Assembly: GCA_029204225.1 (NCBI GenBank)
Contig: CM055111.1
Span: forward strand, 21,084,521-21,148,520
Direction of reading: 5' to 3'
Length of the DNA stretch: 64,000 nucleotides
From: Diphasiastrum complanatum
Lineage: Eukaryota > Streptophyta > Lycopodiopsida > Lycopodiales > Lycopodiaceae
Made by a program: the position numbers and the translations under genes. The notes beneath the pieces are model-generated. The model was not told where the DNA came from and searched no databases. It saw only the letters and a program-made list of their open reading frames with translations. Of this stretch, positions 21,575-33,172 are shown piece by piece. Numbering within the stretch: position 1 is the first letter of the stretch; every line of letters begins with the position of its first letter.

Positions 21575-21840
21575 GTCCTGCTATAGTGTAGGCACGAACA
21601 AAACATCTTCTAGTCGTCTGTCTCTGCCATTCGTGTTGAGCCATAGTGAACCAATACCATTCACTTGGTGTCTGGATCCATTTCCAAGAACAATGAATTT
21701 TGATGGATCAGCACTTCAAAAATCATACATAATTCGTCTTGATGTTACGAAGTGTGAGGTAGCTTCTGAGGCTAGGATTACCTCTTGTGTGTCAGGTGTT
21801 GATGTTGCACACACATCTACACAAATGTAGACGGTTGAAT
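21575..21840 (-). pseudogene. Copia protease remnant (G)
   Basis: The minus strand reads LASEATSHFVTSRRIMYDF where DSGATSHF is expected, so the active-site Asp-Ser-Gly is lost. It continues GNGSRHQVNGIGSLWLN and LEDVLFVPTL with stops. The fragment fades out near 21840. Confidence 0.7.
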
Positions 21841-21919
21841 AAATTCTGTTCGACCTCTCTTCATCCATTTTGAGCTCTCTGGCCCCTCGACATAGGACGA
21901 ATTATTACTGTTCTCTTGT

Positions 21920-22151
21920 TGTAGTGGGTTTCTTTCCTTGCCTAACCTGAATCCAAAATCTAGTCAATCTAGCATCATAGAGACGGAGTTAGTTGTCACG
22001 CGTAGGTTTGTTCCCAAGAGAACGATAGTTTAGTTCAGATTTCAGCATGAATGGAAGATCTAAATCTAACTCTACATCCATTAACCCTACTCATTAACAC
22101 TAAGATCCATTAACACTACGATCCACAACAAAGATAACTTACTCTTTCTCT
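21920..22151 (-). repeat. Gypsy LTR fragment L, first part
   Basis: Matches 31871-32110 of the Gypsy LTR O (TGTAGTGGGTTTCTTTCCTT...). No primer site is beside it. It is cut at 22151 by insertion of Copia F; the sequence resumes at 26711. The base run TCTCT at 22147-22151 is the left target duplication of F. Confidence 0.85.
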
Positions 22152-22833
22152 TGTTAAAAATTCACAATTCTAGCTTGACTAATTTTGGTCATATGACTTG
22201 TAAATAGTTAGATGGTCATGATGTGGCTTGTCACACGTGCCAAATAGCATAGGATTCCATTCATAAGGATGTTCTCAAGTAGACCTAAGTGTTAGAACCT
22301 TTGGAATGAGTCCAAATTATGCTTAGATACAAGGGAGAGAAAATAGGACCTATTTCTGGTAATTTTTGCATTGTTGAGGGATCTCCAAGATTCCAACCCT
22401 AACTTGGTAGGGATGAAAGATCCACCAAAATTAGCATTAGGGATAGGTTTAGGGCTACTCATACCTGCCCAAAACCGTGATGGATCATGTATATATAGGT
22501 GATGATATCTCACCAAAATCAATCAAGCAATTTCATGTTTTTTCTCTCATAATGGTGCAATTACTCTCTATGTTCATAATTGTTTGAGTACTTGTGATTA
22601 CTAATGATTATAGGATTGAATGTAGGTCTGGTGTACAGTACTCAGACTGTGGGAGGCCGTACTTTCACACGTGTGAAGCCTTCTTCAAGGATTTGGGCCA
22701 TTTAGTGAGGTTCAAGCATAGATTTTTGATGGATTTTGATGGTTCAACTTGTGCTAATCTTATGAAATCATAATCTATTGTTTTCCTCATCATTTCAAGT
22801 GTTTTAGGATCCTTATTTGCTGTAATTTTTACA
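22152..22833 (+). repeat. 5' LTR of Copia F
   Basis: 682 bp, direct copy of 26029-26710. It contains a TATATATAGG promoter-like box (about 22490-22499). The apparent 76-codon minus frame occurs identically in both LTRs and is not a gene. Confidence 0.95.
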
Positions 22834-22845
22834 TGGTATTAGAGC
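22834..22845 (+). promoter_or_regulatory. tRNA-iMet primer-binding site (Copia F)
   Basis: TGGTATTAGAGC directly after the LTR end ACA; one base differs from the standard TGGTATCAGAGC. Confidence 0.9.
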
Positions 22846-23600
22846 CTAAAGGCTGAAATGAGCTAAATCCTTGGTTTTCATTCAATTTGATCACAATTTT
22901 TGATCTAAATCTTGTGTAGATTGGATCTTAGCATCTAATATTGATTCTAGAACTCAAAGTGAGTCAAATACATTGGAGATTGGTGTTGTGTGACTTCATT
23001 TGCAGGTGTTTAGGTGTCTAAAACCAGAGGCAAAGTTGAATTCAATTCACATTACCAAGATAGCAAGTTTTGCTTGCTCCAAGCATTGATTTCTAAGCAA
23101 GTTTTGGAGGTGATTTCATAGAGGAGGCTTTCTAGCATTCAAGGAGAGGGAAGATCAGAGTTTTGGGGACTCTTCAAGGCTGTTCTAAGGTGTAGTAGAC
23201 ACCTCCTAAAATGATTTAGGTTCAGTCCAACCATTGCTTGACTTATGCACCAAAGTAGATCAATTTTTCATCAATTTTGATCATTTTTTGCTTGTGATTG
23301 GATAGTAGATTGTGTTGCATCCTCATTAAGTTCCATTTAGATCTTTTACAAGTGATTTTGGAAGTATATTAGGTTGCTGAAATTCACTCTTGATCAGATC
23401 ATTTGGAAGCTTTAATGTTCTTTATAGAAAGAGGGGCAATTCTACTAGTATTGTCTACTTCAATCAAGCAAGTGCATTGTTTCTAGTATTCTATGATTTG
23501 ATTTTGTTAGAGATCATTCTTAGATCTTTATAGGAAGTCTATTACTGATCTTTTCAGGTCCCTAAGAAGTGGGATAAGGTAGACCTTCAATCAAATCAAT
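22846..23600 (+). other. Leader of Copia F up to the deletion junction
   Basis: About 750 bp of non-coding leader, AT-rich, no open frame. It joins integrase sequence (NGSSMFLTFIDDYSR) somewhere about 23585-23610; all gag and protease sequence is missing at this joint. Confidence 0.75.
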
Positions 23601-24445
23601 AGAAGTAACGGTTCATCCATGTTTTTAACCTTCATTGATGACTACTCAAGATATTGTTGGGTGTTCTTATTTTACTTCAAGTCTCAAGTATTTGATACTT
23701 TTGTAAAGTTCAAGTTGTTTGTGGAAAAGAATCATAATCATAGCATCAAGATTCTTAGAAGTGACAATGGTGGAGAATTCATCTCCAATGAGTTCAAGGC
23801 CTTTTGTGAGGAGGAAGGGATCAAGAAAGAGACTTCTTGTCCTTACACTCCTCAACAAAATGGAGTTGCTGAAAGAAGGAATAGAACATTATGTAAATGT
23901 TCTAAGGCTTTAAGATTAGATGCTTGTTTGCCCAAATCCTTTTGGGGTGAGTCTCTTGTATGTGCAAACTACTTGATGAATAGGGTGCCTTGCAAAGCCA
24001 TTGAAGGCAAAACTCCTTATGAGATGTTGTATGGAAAGAAACCCAATCTTAATCACTTGAAAGTTTTTGGGTGTATATGTTATGTGCATGTGCCATTGGA
24101 AACAAGAACCAAGGAGGATCCATCTTCCACAAGAGGGATCATGCTTGGATATGCAAGCTCAAGCAAGGGCTACAAAGTCTATCTCCCATCCTTGAACAAA
24201 TTTGTTGTTTCAAGGGATGTCATCTTTGATGAACATCATATGCATATGCTTGAAGAAGGCTCAAGTGCTCCAACAATCAAGAAGAATATGGCCGAGGAGC
24301 AAGATCTTGGTTTTGAGGAGGAGCTCATGGAGGAGCAAGCACCAAACCCACTTATCACACCAAAGAGATCTTCAAGGGCAAAAGTGGAGCCATCAAGGCT
24401 CACATATCAAGGCAAAGGACAGCAAGTTGGGGTATCTCATCCACT
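23601..24445 (+). pseudogene. Copia integrase, N-terminally deleted (F)
   Basis: Begins at FLTFIDDYSRYCWVF, then ILRSDNGGEF, QQNGVAERRNRT, WGESLVCANYLMNRVP, GKTPYEMLYGKKPNLNHLKV, FGCICYVHVP and GIMLGYASSSKGYKVYLP, an acidic linker, and SSRAKVEPSRLTYQGKG. The pre-integrase domain and first catalytic Asp (D-CGP) are missing. A one-base frameshift near 24430-24450 separates it from the RT frame. Confidence 0.9.
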
Positions 24446-26014
24446 TCTTATGCTTTATCTAGTTTTGAAGAACCGTCTAATGTTGAAGATGCATTGAACT
24501 CCAAAGAATGGTATAAAGCTATGTTGGATGAGTATGATGCCTTGATTGAGAATGAAACTTGGTTGCTTGTTGAGAGACCTCAAAGGAATGTAATAGGATG
24601 CAAGTGGGTCTTCAATCTTAAGTTGAATGCAAATGGGAGTGTTAACAAACATAAAGCAAGATTAGTTGCAAAAGGTTATGCTCAAGAGAGAGGGATAGAC
24701 TATGAGGAAACTTTTGCACCCGTGGCCAAGATGGTCACAATAAGACTAATCATTGCACTTGCATCACATTTTGGATGGATTCTATGTCAAATGGATGTCT
24801 CTAATGCTTTCTTGAATGGTTTTTTGGAAGAGGATATCTATATGGAGCAGCCACAAGGGTTCATCAAGCATGGAATGGAGAACAAAGTATGCCATCTCCA
24901 AAGAAGCATCTATGACTTGAAGCAAGCCTCGAGATCTTGGAATTCAAGACTACATTGCTATCTTATTTCACTTTCTTTTGTTCAAAGTGAATATGATCCT
25001 ACTCTTTACATTAAGTTTGATGATGTTGGTATTGTACTTTTACTCATTTATGTAGATGACATCATCATTAGTGGAAATAGTGTTGATGGTATTGAAAAAA
25101 TCAAGATAGATCTATCCTTAGAGTTCAAGATGGTAGATCTAGGGTGTCTTCACTTCATCTTAGGCATAGAAGTACTTAGAGGGTCTGATTTTATCTTTAT
25201 AAGTCAAGTAAACTATGCTCAAAGTCTTTTGAAGAAGTTTAAGATGGAAGTATGCAAAAGTGTTGACACACCAATGGAGCAAGATGTAAAAGTGCCAAAT
25301 GAAGATGATGAAAGATCCTTCATGGACATCACTTTGTTTAGGCAACTTATAGGTTCCTTAATGTGGATCACTATAACTAGACCAGATCTTAGCTTTAGTG
25401 TATGTAGGTTGACCCAATCCATGCAAAAGCCATTGAATATCCATTGGAAAAAGGCTAAGAGGATTCTAAGATACATCTCGGGTACATTGGATTTTGGGAT
25501 TCTATATAAAGGAGATGTGATAAACCTTCATGCATTTAGTGATTCAGATTTTTCAGGGGACAAGAGGGATAGGAAATCAACAAGTGCCTATTCAACTTTC
25601 ATAGGAGAAGGTGTGGTTTCATGGCTTTCAAAAAATCAAGAAACTATATCTCTATCTTCAACCGAGGTCGAGTACAAAGCTTTGACAACCACTACAAAGG
25701 AGGTACTTTGGATCAAGAGATTATTGGTGGAACTAAAGATCATGGATTCAGAGGAGGCACCAATCATCTACAATGACAATATATCAGCCCAACACCTTGC
25801 ATCTAACCCAATCTTCCATGCAAGATCTAAGCACATTGAGATATGCCATCACTTTGTGAGAGAAATGGTGCAAGCCAAGGAGATTGCTTTGGAGCATGTT
25901 CCAAGCAATGAATGTGTAGCTGATCTACTTACTAAACCACTTCAAAAGACACCTTTTATGAAGTTCAGATCATCACTTGGAGTGATTAGTAAAGCAATGA
26001 TTGAACCAAGCTAG
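24446..26014 (+). pseudogene. Copia reverse transcriptase-RNase H (F)
   Basis: Open for about 500 codons. RT motifs: KWVFNLKLNANGSVNKHKAR, QMDVSNAFLNGFLEEDIYME, QASRSW and the catalytic LIYVDDIIISG. RNase H motifs: FSDSDFSGDKRDRKSTSAYS, SLSSTEVEYKAL, YNDNISAQHLASNP and HIEICHHFVREMV. It ends with a stop at about 26014, just before the purine tract. All RT catalytic residues look intact; only the upstream half of the polyprotein is gone. Confidence 0.9.
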
Positions 26015-26028
26015 ATAGTGAGGAGGAG
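26015..26028 (+). promoter_or_regulatory. Polypurine tract of Copia F
   Basis: Purine-rich ATAGTGAGGAGGAG immediately before the 3' LTR. Confidence 0.8.
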
Positions 26029-26930
<902 letters not shown>

Positions 26931-27189
26931 TTGTTGAGCGCTTTCTAATGCACCAAACTCTGTTAAATTCGAACTTACCACTAAAAAGTTATGCCATTTT
27001 TAGTATGGAATCAAAATGTGAACTCAAAAAGTTACGTTACGTAGATTTCAAATTTGAGTGTTTTGATTGGTCCATGTGTAAGAAAAATTTTAGAAAAAAT
27101 ATAAAAGAATCTTTACAAAGGGTCGTTTTGGGATTTAGAACTCCTCTAATGCTTGATCTGACTCGTTCTTGTCGTTGTAGTACTCTCAA
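26931..27189. other. Short unassigned stretch
   Basis: No domain or repeat seen; borders Copia N gag. Confidence 0.4.
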
Positions 27190-27763
27190 GCCTCCAGCTC
27201 TTCTTTGATATCGATGATAACCTTCTCGAAAGTCATATCAGGATCTTTCGCCAGTAGAGTCCGGGTTGTCTAGAACGATCTTGGTAGGGAGTGTAGCAGG
27301 TACGTGAGCTGCTTCTCTTGTGAGACTACGTATTTTGCTCCGACATTGTGTAAAGATAGGAACAGGTTCTTCACCTTTCTGATAAAGCTTGTGAGATCTT
27401 TGACATCCCATCTTAGATAGGTAAGTTGATTTTCCAGATGCATGATATGATTGCGTGACTTGGTCTGAAATTTGGTGATGAGTGTATGCACATCTCTCTT
27501 GCATTAGAGATAGTAACAAGATCAAGGGTGATGCTATCTTCGATGGAGGAAGATATGACAACTATAGCTTTTCCATTCTTTTCTTTCCACTCTCGAAGTT
27601 CCTTGTCTGTGGTGGTAGACATCTCCTTTGTGCTGTCCACCCAAGGCCATAAAACTTCTCCTTTCAAGAAGAGGTAAGTCTTCACTTTCCAGGCCAAGAA
27701 ATTTGACCCGTTTGTTTCAAGAACTGTGCACATCTTAGATTGGATACTACTTACGGAAGCCAT
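27190..27763 (-). pseudogene. Copia gag remnant (N)
   Basis: Starts at ATG 27763 (MASVSSIQSKMCTVLETNGS), then FLAWKVKTYLFLKGEVLWPW, then in a second frame LITKFQTKSRNHIMHLENQL and TSFIRKVKNLFLSLHNVGAK, a UBN2-type gag. Frameshifts occur near 27490 and 27290. The zinc knuckle and pol are missing. Confidence 0.8.
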
Positions 27764-27795
27764 AATATGAGTAAGCAGACTTTGAGAACCTTAAT

Positions 27796-27808
27796 GGCTC
27801 TGATACCA
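27796..27808 (-). promoter_or_regulatory. tRNA-iMet primer-binding site (Copia N), partly duplicated
   Basis: The minus strand reads TGGTATCAGAGCC, 33 bp upstream of the gag ATG. Sixteen bases spanning it (27799-27814) recur at 27833-27848. Confidence 0.85.
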
Positions 27809-28900
27809 CTATTGAAAAAATACGATTTGTGTTCTGATACCACTATTGTGGATCGATGGTGATGATTGATGATGCGCTTTGTTTTGACACCATTGATGGA
27901 AATCAGACAAGTCCCTCCTGATGGAAGCTCAGATAGAGTCAATCTATGTAGTTGTAGCTATTGCTTCATACTATGATCAAACATCTTCTAAAACCACAAT
28001 TTGACACTACAGATCTGATATTGATGTAAAAATAGTAGATAATGTTTAATCAACAATCAATGACTAAAAAACAACGGAAATTATATCTACTGAAAACAAG
28101 CATCACAAATCATTCACAGATTATACACAATTGACAGAATGCTGTAACTTATATATTATCAAAATCAAGTTTACAACATGAACTATTTCCCAGATCAACG
28201 CGTTGGCGCAAGAGAGGTATTCTCTCTTACAAGAAAAACGAGCTATTACTAATTCTTTGTATCTTGTAACTAGCTACTGCTCGTTACTTCTCTATGACTG
28301 TCTTTTTGACTGTGTGCTATATGCATTCTACTAAATGCATAGATTGTCTCTCACGATGATCTTGTATATAGGAACTGAGAAACATGAATAATCTAATCTG
28401 CATTAATCAAAAGAACGCATTAAGCTAATTTTAACTGATTCTGGTTGCACATCACTTCCTTTCATGCCTTAGCCATTTTTTGTGTGTTCATGCCCTGGTT
28501 CCATTTTGCAAAAAATGCAATGAACGAGTTGTCACAGAATTCAAAAAATGCGAAGGTATGTGCAAAATACGTTCTAAGTCATTTTGGACTTAGTGTTGAG
28601 TTTTGTTGGTGGAAAAAATTCTAAGTCATATTTTGGCGGCTTCTACTGTCCGAAGTGTCTGAATTCTACTTACCCGAAGTCTCCGACTTCACCAATGTCG
28701 CCAACATGACCGAGGTCTTTGACTTCAATGATCCACGTCATTGACTTTGACGAGCTATTGATCAAGTCATCCAAAGTCTCCAAAGTCTACGACTTCGACA
28801 ATCCACTGATCCAAGCACTATGAAGTCTTCCGAAGTGTCCGAAGTCTTCGACTTTGATGATCTACCTCTGTGGCGACTTTTAGTTCAAAAATGTAGATTG
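27809..28900 (-). repeat. Probable 5' LTR of Copia N, ends uncertain
   Basis: Lies upstream of the primer site, where the 5' LTR must be. Contains a TATATA box (about 28373) and, at 28630-28860, imperfect tandem words of the type TCCGAAGTC/TCGACTT. A similar array occurs in the LTR of Copia I. No second copy is present, so the outer end is a guess. Confidence 0.5.
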
Positions 28901-28993
28901 TGCATAACTTAGTTCAAAATTGCAGCAGTCTGGAAAATACAAGAAAAACAAAAAAAAATAGTAAGGCTTTGACACTTAGAAAACTTAAGGTTT

Positions 28994-28996
<3 letters not shown>

Positions 28997-29044
<48 letters not shown>
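28997..29044 (+). repeat. (CA)n microsatellite, about 48 bp
   Basis: Uninterrupted CA repeat that ends exactly at the start of Gypsy LTR M. Confidence 0.97.
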
Positions 29045-29046
<2 letters not shown>

Positions 29047-29791
29047 TGGAGGGTTTGCAGATCCCAAGGCAATCCTAACCGTAGTTAATAAGTGAGAGGG
29101 ATTTTGCACCCTGCGTGTGTAAGTTCAACCCGATGATCACATAGAGATTTGAATAATTAGAAAGTTAATAAAAGGACTTTAGGCCTTTTTGCGGGACTTT
29201 TAATGTCACAGGGCCTAAATGTCAAGTTAGCAAATAAAGTTGGGTTTCCCTCCAATTTGGATGGTTCTCACTCTTATTTAAATCTGAATAGTTAGGGAGG
29301 CAAAAATGGACCAATAGGATTCAGAGGTCAAGGTCCTCCTCTCTACTATAAACAGGGACCAACTCGAGTCTCCTACACATGTACATATCTTCATTTCAAT
29401 AAAGCACATTGGTTCTCTTGTGAAATGGATTTATGAATGTCCTTGCTCTCTATCACTTTTCCTCCATCTCACATGCTTTTATTGTGTTTTGCTAATTGTT
29501 GGATCTGATTGTTATTGGGATTGCATGTTTCTATACTTTTTATGAGAGAGAAAGGGAGAGAGAGAAAGAGTAAGCTATCTTCATTGTGGATCTATTGTTA
29601 ATGGATGTAGTGTTAGTTCTTAGGGTTAGTGGATGGTAGAGTTAGATGTGAATCTTCCATTCATGCTGAAATCTGAACTATGCTATCGCTCTCATGGGAA
29701 CGAATCTACGCGTGACAACTAAATTCATCTCCTCGATGCTAGATTGATTAGATTTTGGGTTGAGGACAGGCAAGGAAAGAAATCCACTGCA
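29045..29791 (+). repeat. Gypsy LTR M (5' LTR)
   Basis: About 747 bp from the TTGGAGGGTTTGC start to AATCCACTGCA. Followed by a primer site, so it is a 5' LTR on the plus strand. It matches H, L and O. TATAAACAGG at 29346 is a promoter-like box. Confidence 0.85.
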
Positions 29792-29795
29792 ATTT

Positions 29796-29813
29796 TGGTG
29801 CCGTTTCCGGGGA
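29796..29813 (+). promoter_or_regulatory. tRNA-Asp-type primer-binding site (Gypsy M)
   Basis: TGGTGCCGTTTCCGGGGA, close to the TGGCGCCGTTGCCGGGGA primer site known for Athila-type Gypsy elements. Confidence 0.8.
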
Positions 29814-30032
29814 GCTACGCCAATTTTTTAGTTTTCAGCATGTTTGTTGGATGGTTAGCTTGCATTAGGCATCTTGTCGTGGCAGAAATAGTGTTAAATC
29901 TGCATTTAGGATTAGTTTGGGAGTGATTTTGCTTGATTTGAGTGGATTTGCCTGTTAGAAATCTAATCTGATTGTGGAACATGGAAATCTACTCGAATCA
30001 CTATCTTAAGATCCATTTGGATTTTAAATATC
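29814..30032 (+). other. Leader start of Gypsy M
   Basis: Inverted match to 31640-31848 in element O. Ends at about 30032, where a Copia gag fragment begins. Confidence 0.75.
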
Positions 30033-30292
30033 AAAAAAATCAGAAGTGAGGAGAATGCACAAGATTATGTGCTTAGAATCAAGTCTCTAAATAGGGAGTT
30101 GGCTTCTATTCGAGAGAAGATTCAAGATCGAGAGCTTGTACAAATTTTCCTTATGGTCTAGGGAGTGGCTTTTCAAATTTGGTCTAAAGCTTTGCAATCG
30201 AAGACACTTTGCCCACTATAGAAAAGCTTCATAGTGTATTAGTGGCTGAAGAGTGTAGGATGATGCACACCAATGCAAGAAGCAATTTGCAA
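30033..30292 (+). pseudogene. Copia gag fragment (P)
   Basis: The plus strand reads IRSEENAQDYVLRIKSLNRE, LASIREKIQDRELVQIFL and, after stops, LHSVLVAEECRM, the second half of a UBN2-type gag. Isolated between two Gypsy pieces; no LTR or pol belongs to it here. Confidence 0.65.
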
Positions 30293-30786
30293 AAGTGCGT
30301 ACTCATTATGGCGTTTCAGCTCACGTCTGATCCTTTTAGGTAAACCTGACAAAAACCACATAATTATGACATTTTTGTTAATCAACTCAAGTTCGCACTT
30401 AGATCTGAGACGTTTTACGTGTTCAATGTAATCTCGAACCATTTCCCGCTTTCTCATTTTCATTTTATTTAAAAGTAGAAAAGGGTCTTCCATAAATTTC
30501 CGAGGTTTGAACCGTGTGATAAGGGCTCGTTTAACAGTCTCCCAATCTGTACGCTCAGTTTCATCTTGATTATACTACCAATCTTGTGCTGTGCCTCTAA
30601 GTCCATAGGAAAAAGCTTAAGTTTATCTTGGAAATTTTTTTTTCCACAGACTTCACAAAATTCATAATAGATATGAAGAAATCTAACTGGATCTGTTAAT
30701 CCATTGTATTTAGGTAGATTCAAACGGGGTGCTCTTCTAACAATGATTGGATTGACTTCTTGAGGAGCACCTCCAAGAGCAGCCAT
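30293..30786 (-). pseudogene. Gypsy gag (O)
   Basis: Starts at ATG 30786 (MAALGGAPQEVNPIIVRRAP), then LNLPKYNGLTDPVRFLHIYY and NFQDKLKLFPMDL, then in a second frame MEDPFLLLNKMKMRKREMV, RDYIEHVKRLRSKCEL and GLPKRIRRELKRH. This is a Retrotrans_gag domain and shares PKYNG-TD...FL-IY-E-CEV-G..N..DKLK with element K. One frameshift near 30490. It ends where the Copia gag fragment P lies. Confidence 0.85.
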
Positions 30787-31848
30787 TTTTACAGATTAAA
30801 TCAAGCAAACAATGAGATTGGATCTAGATTTTCAATCAAAACTATCTTAGATCAGATCTGCTAGATCTCTTTCACTTGAGAAGAATCAAATTCCTATATC
30901 GTGAAAAAGATTCTAAAATTCAACCAATCGATACTTCTCAAAACTCAAAAAAAAATTCTCAGAATCAAATCAGACTGTATCAAATTTGACCCAAAATTTG
31001 ACAGAGACTTGATCTAGAAAATTTGAACCTAAAAATAGAACTGGCGAAGGTTCCCTAGGCGAAGATTCACTTGGTGAAGGTTCAACGGTGCTATTTTTGA
31101 AAAAAAAAAAATTGAAAAAAAAAACTCTCTAATCAGACTTTTCTGACAAATTCTTCGAAAATAACCTTCGCCGAACTCTCAGACTCAAAATCTGACACAA
31201 ATAAAGCTAGAATAGAACCGGCGAAGGTTTTTGGCACACAAAAACATAGTATTTGTAGTTTGATGAGGGTAAAAATAAAGATTTTATATGATCTGGATAG
31301 GATGAATGTTCATCGTACTCAAAAATAGTAATTTACTATAATTAAAATGATTTGGAAAGTCAACGAAGGTTCTGGCGAAGAATCAAAAGTAATACTGGTA
31401 TTTTTGCAAAAAAAGAGACTTTTTTTGGCAAAAATATCTGATGTTTCTAAAAATCTGTTGGGAAGGGGGTTTGCCCTTCAAACTGAAGGTTCTGTGATCA
31501 AAACTGAAGGTGTCTGCAACTCGACGAACGTTTTTTGAAAGAGGGCAAAAAGTTATCAGCTCTGATGACAATTTTTGTCTCCTTTTGACCAAAATCTGGC
31601 AGATTTGACCGATTTTACTGTTTTTTCTGATATCTCAGATCCAAATGGATCTTAAGATTGGTGATCTGAATAGCTTTCTCTATTCCACAATCAGATTAGA
31701 TTTCAAACAAGCAAATTCACTCAAATCAGGCAAAATCACTCCCAAACTAACCCTAAATCCAAATTTAACACTATTCGTGCCACAACAAGATGCATAATGC
31801 AAGCTAACCATCCAACAAACATGCTACAAACTGAAAAATTGGTGTAGC
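30787..31848 (-). other. Leader of Gypsy O with repeated GGCGAAGGTT words
   Basis: About 1.06 kb non-coding leader between primer site and gag. On the plus strand it holds many copies and near copies of GGCGAAGGTTC (31042, 31057, 31073, 31219, 31363-31380, about 31485) and one inverted copy (about 31160). A similar cluster lies before ORF3 in element K. Confidence 0.7.
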
Positions 31849-31866
31849 TCGCCGTCAACGGTGCCA
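31849..31866 (-). promoter_or_regulatory. tRNA-Asp-type primer-binding site (Gypsy O)
   Basis: The minus strand reads TGGCACCGTTGACGGCGA, a diverged form of the site in M, beside the LTR end. Confidence 0.75.
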
Positions 31867-31870
31867 AAAT

Positions 31871-32602
31871 TGTAGTGGGTTTCTTTCCTTGCCTATCCTC
31901 AATCCAAGATCTAATCAATCTAGCATCGAGGAGATGAAGTTAGTTGTCATGCGTAGATTCATTCCCATGAGAGCGATGACATAGTTTAGATTTCAGCATG
32001 AATGGAAGATTCACATCTAACTCTACCATCCACTAACCCTAAGTATTAACATTACATCCATTAACACTAGATCCACAATGAAGATAGCTTACTCTTTCTC
32101 TCTCTCCCTTTCTCTCTCATAAAAAGTATAGAAACATGCAATCCCAATAACAATCAGATCCAACAATTAGCATGAGAGATGGAGGAAAAGTGATAGAGAA
32201 CAAGGACATTCGTAAATCAATTTCACAAGAGAACCAATATGCTTTATTGAAATGAAGATATATACATGTGTAGGAAACTTGATTTGGTCCCTTTTTATAG
32301 TAGAGAGGAGGAACTTGGCCTCTGAATCCTATTGTTCCATTTATGCCTCCCTAATTATTCAAATTTAAAAAAGAGTGGGAACCATCCAAATTGGAGGGAA
32401 ACCCAACTTTATTCACTAACTTGACATTTAGGCCCTGCGACATTAAAAGTCCCACAAAAAGGTCTAAAGTCCTTGTATTGACTTTCTAATTAATCAAATC
32501 TTTATGTGATCATCAGGTTGGACTTACACACGTAGGGTGCCAAATCCCTCTCACTTATGAGCTAGGGTTAAGATTGCATTGGGATCTGCAAACCCTCCAA
32601 CA
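31871..32602 (-). repeat. Gypsy LTR O (5' LTR)
   Basis: About 732 bp, minus strand from TGTTGGAGGG (32602) to CACTACA (31871). Inverted copy of LTR M. It is the 5' LTR of the gag at 30786. Confidence 0.9.
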
Positions 32603-32604
32603 TT

Positions 32605-33172
32605 TTTCAAGAAGATGACCGATGATCTTTTGAAGAATCGGATTGCATTGAGTGGAGATCATCACAACAATTTGCTCATAAGAATTTGGTAAAGAAGAAA
32701 GTAAGGTCATTATAGCATCGTTATCCTATATAGCACATCCTACAACTGACAATTGATCTAGTAAAGATTTAAAGCTGTTGATGAGGGTAGTGATGGCTAT
32801 TAAATTAGACATTCTAAGAGTAAAAAACTTCTTCCTAAGGTATAACCTAGTGGTCACATCTTAAGTCTCATAGAGATTTGACAACAAATCTAATGCTTCC
32901 TTAGAGGATTTGCTAGTGGTAATGTGAGATATTTGGGAATCAGTCAGATTTAGTGTTGATTGATGCTAGGACCTTCTGATCCTTGATCTTCCATGCCTTA
33001 GCTAATTCAAAATCAATGTCATCTGGTTTTGAGTCAGACCCATCTACGACATCCCAAATATCTCTATCTATAAGCATCATTCTAAGTTTCAACTTTCAGA
33101 TATAAAAGTTTGAACCGTTTCCTGACTTTGTTGGATGATGAGGAAGATGAAGTGTTACCAGTGAGAGACATA
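32605..33172 (-). pseudogene. Copia gag remnant (I)
   Basis: Starts at ATG 33172 (MSLTGNTSSSSSSNKVRKRF). Later frames give SDSKPDDIDFELAKAWKIKD, LASINTKSDSQISHITTSKS, LYLRKKFFTLRMSN and LLSSLPNSYEQIVVMIS, a UBN2-type gag with several stops and frameshifts. Gag only, cut off by Gypsy LTR O at 32602. Confidence 0.75.

Larger units (their letters stand above)
19893..21840 (-). mobile_element. Copia LTR retrotransposon fragment G
   Basis: Minus strand, in order protease (21840-21575), pre-integrase and integrase (21574-20560), linker, and the first part of RT (20275-19893). LTRs, gag, the RT core and RNase H are missing. On the right it nearly abuts the Gypsy LTR fragment L at 21920. Confidence 0.9.

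Noticed and set aside
22292-22522. 76-codon minus frame in the Copia F LTR, also at 26169-26399
   Set aside because: It occurs in both LTRs simply because they are copies; it is antisense and has no motif.
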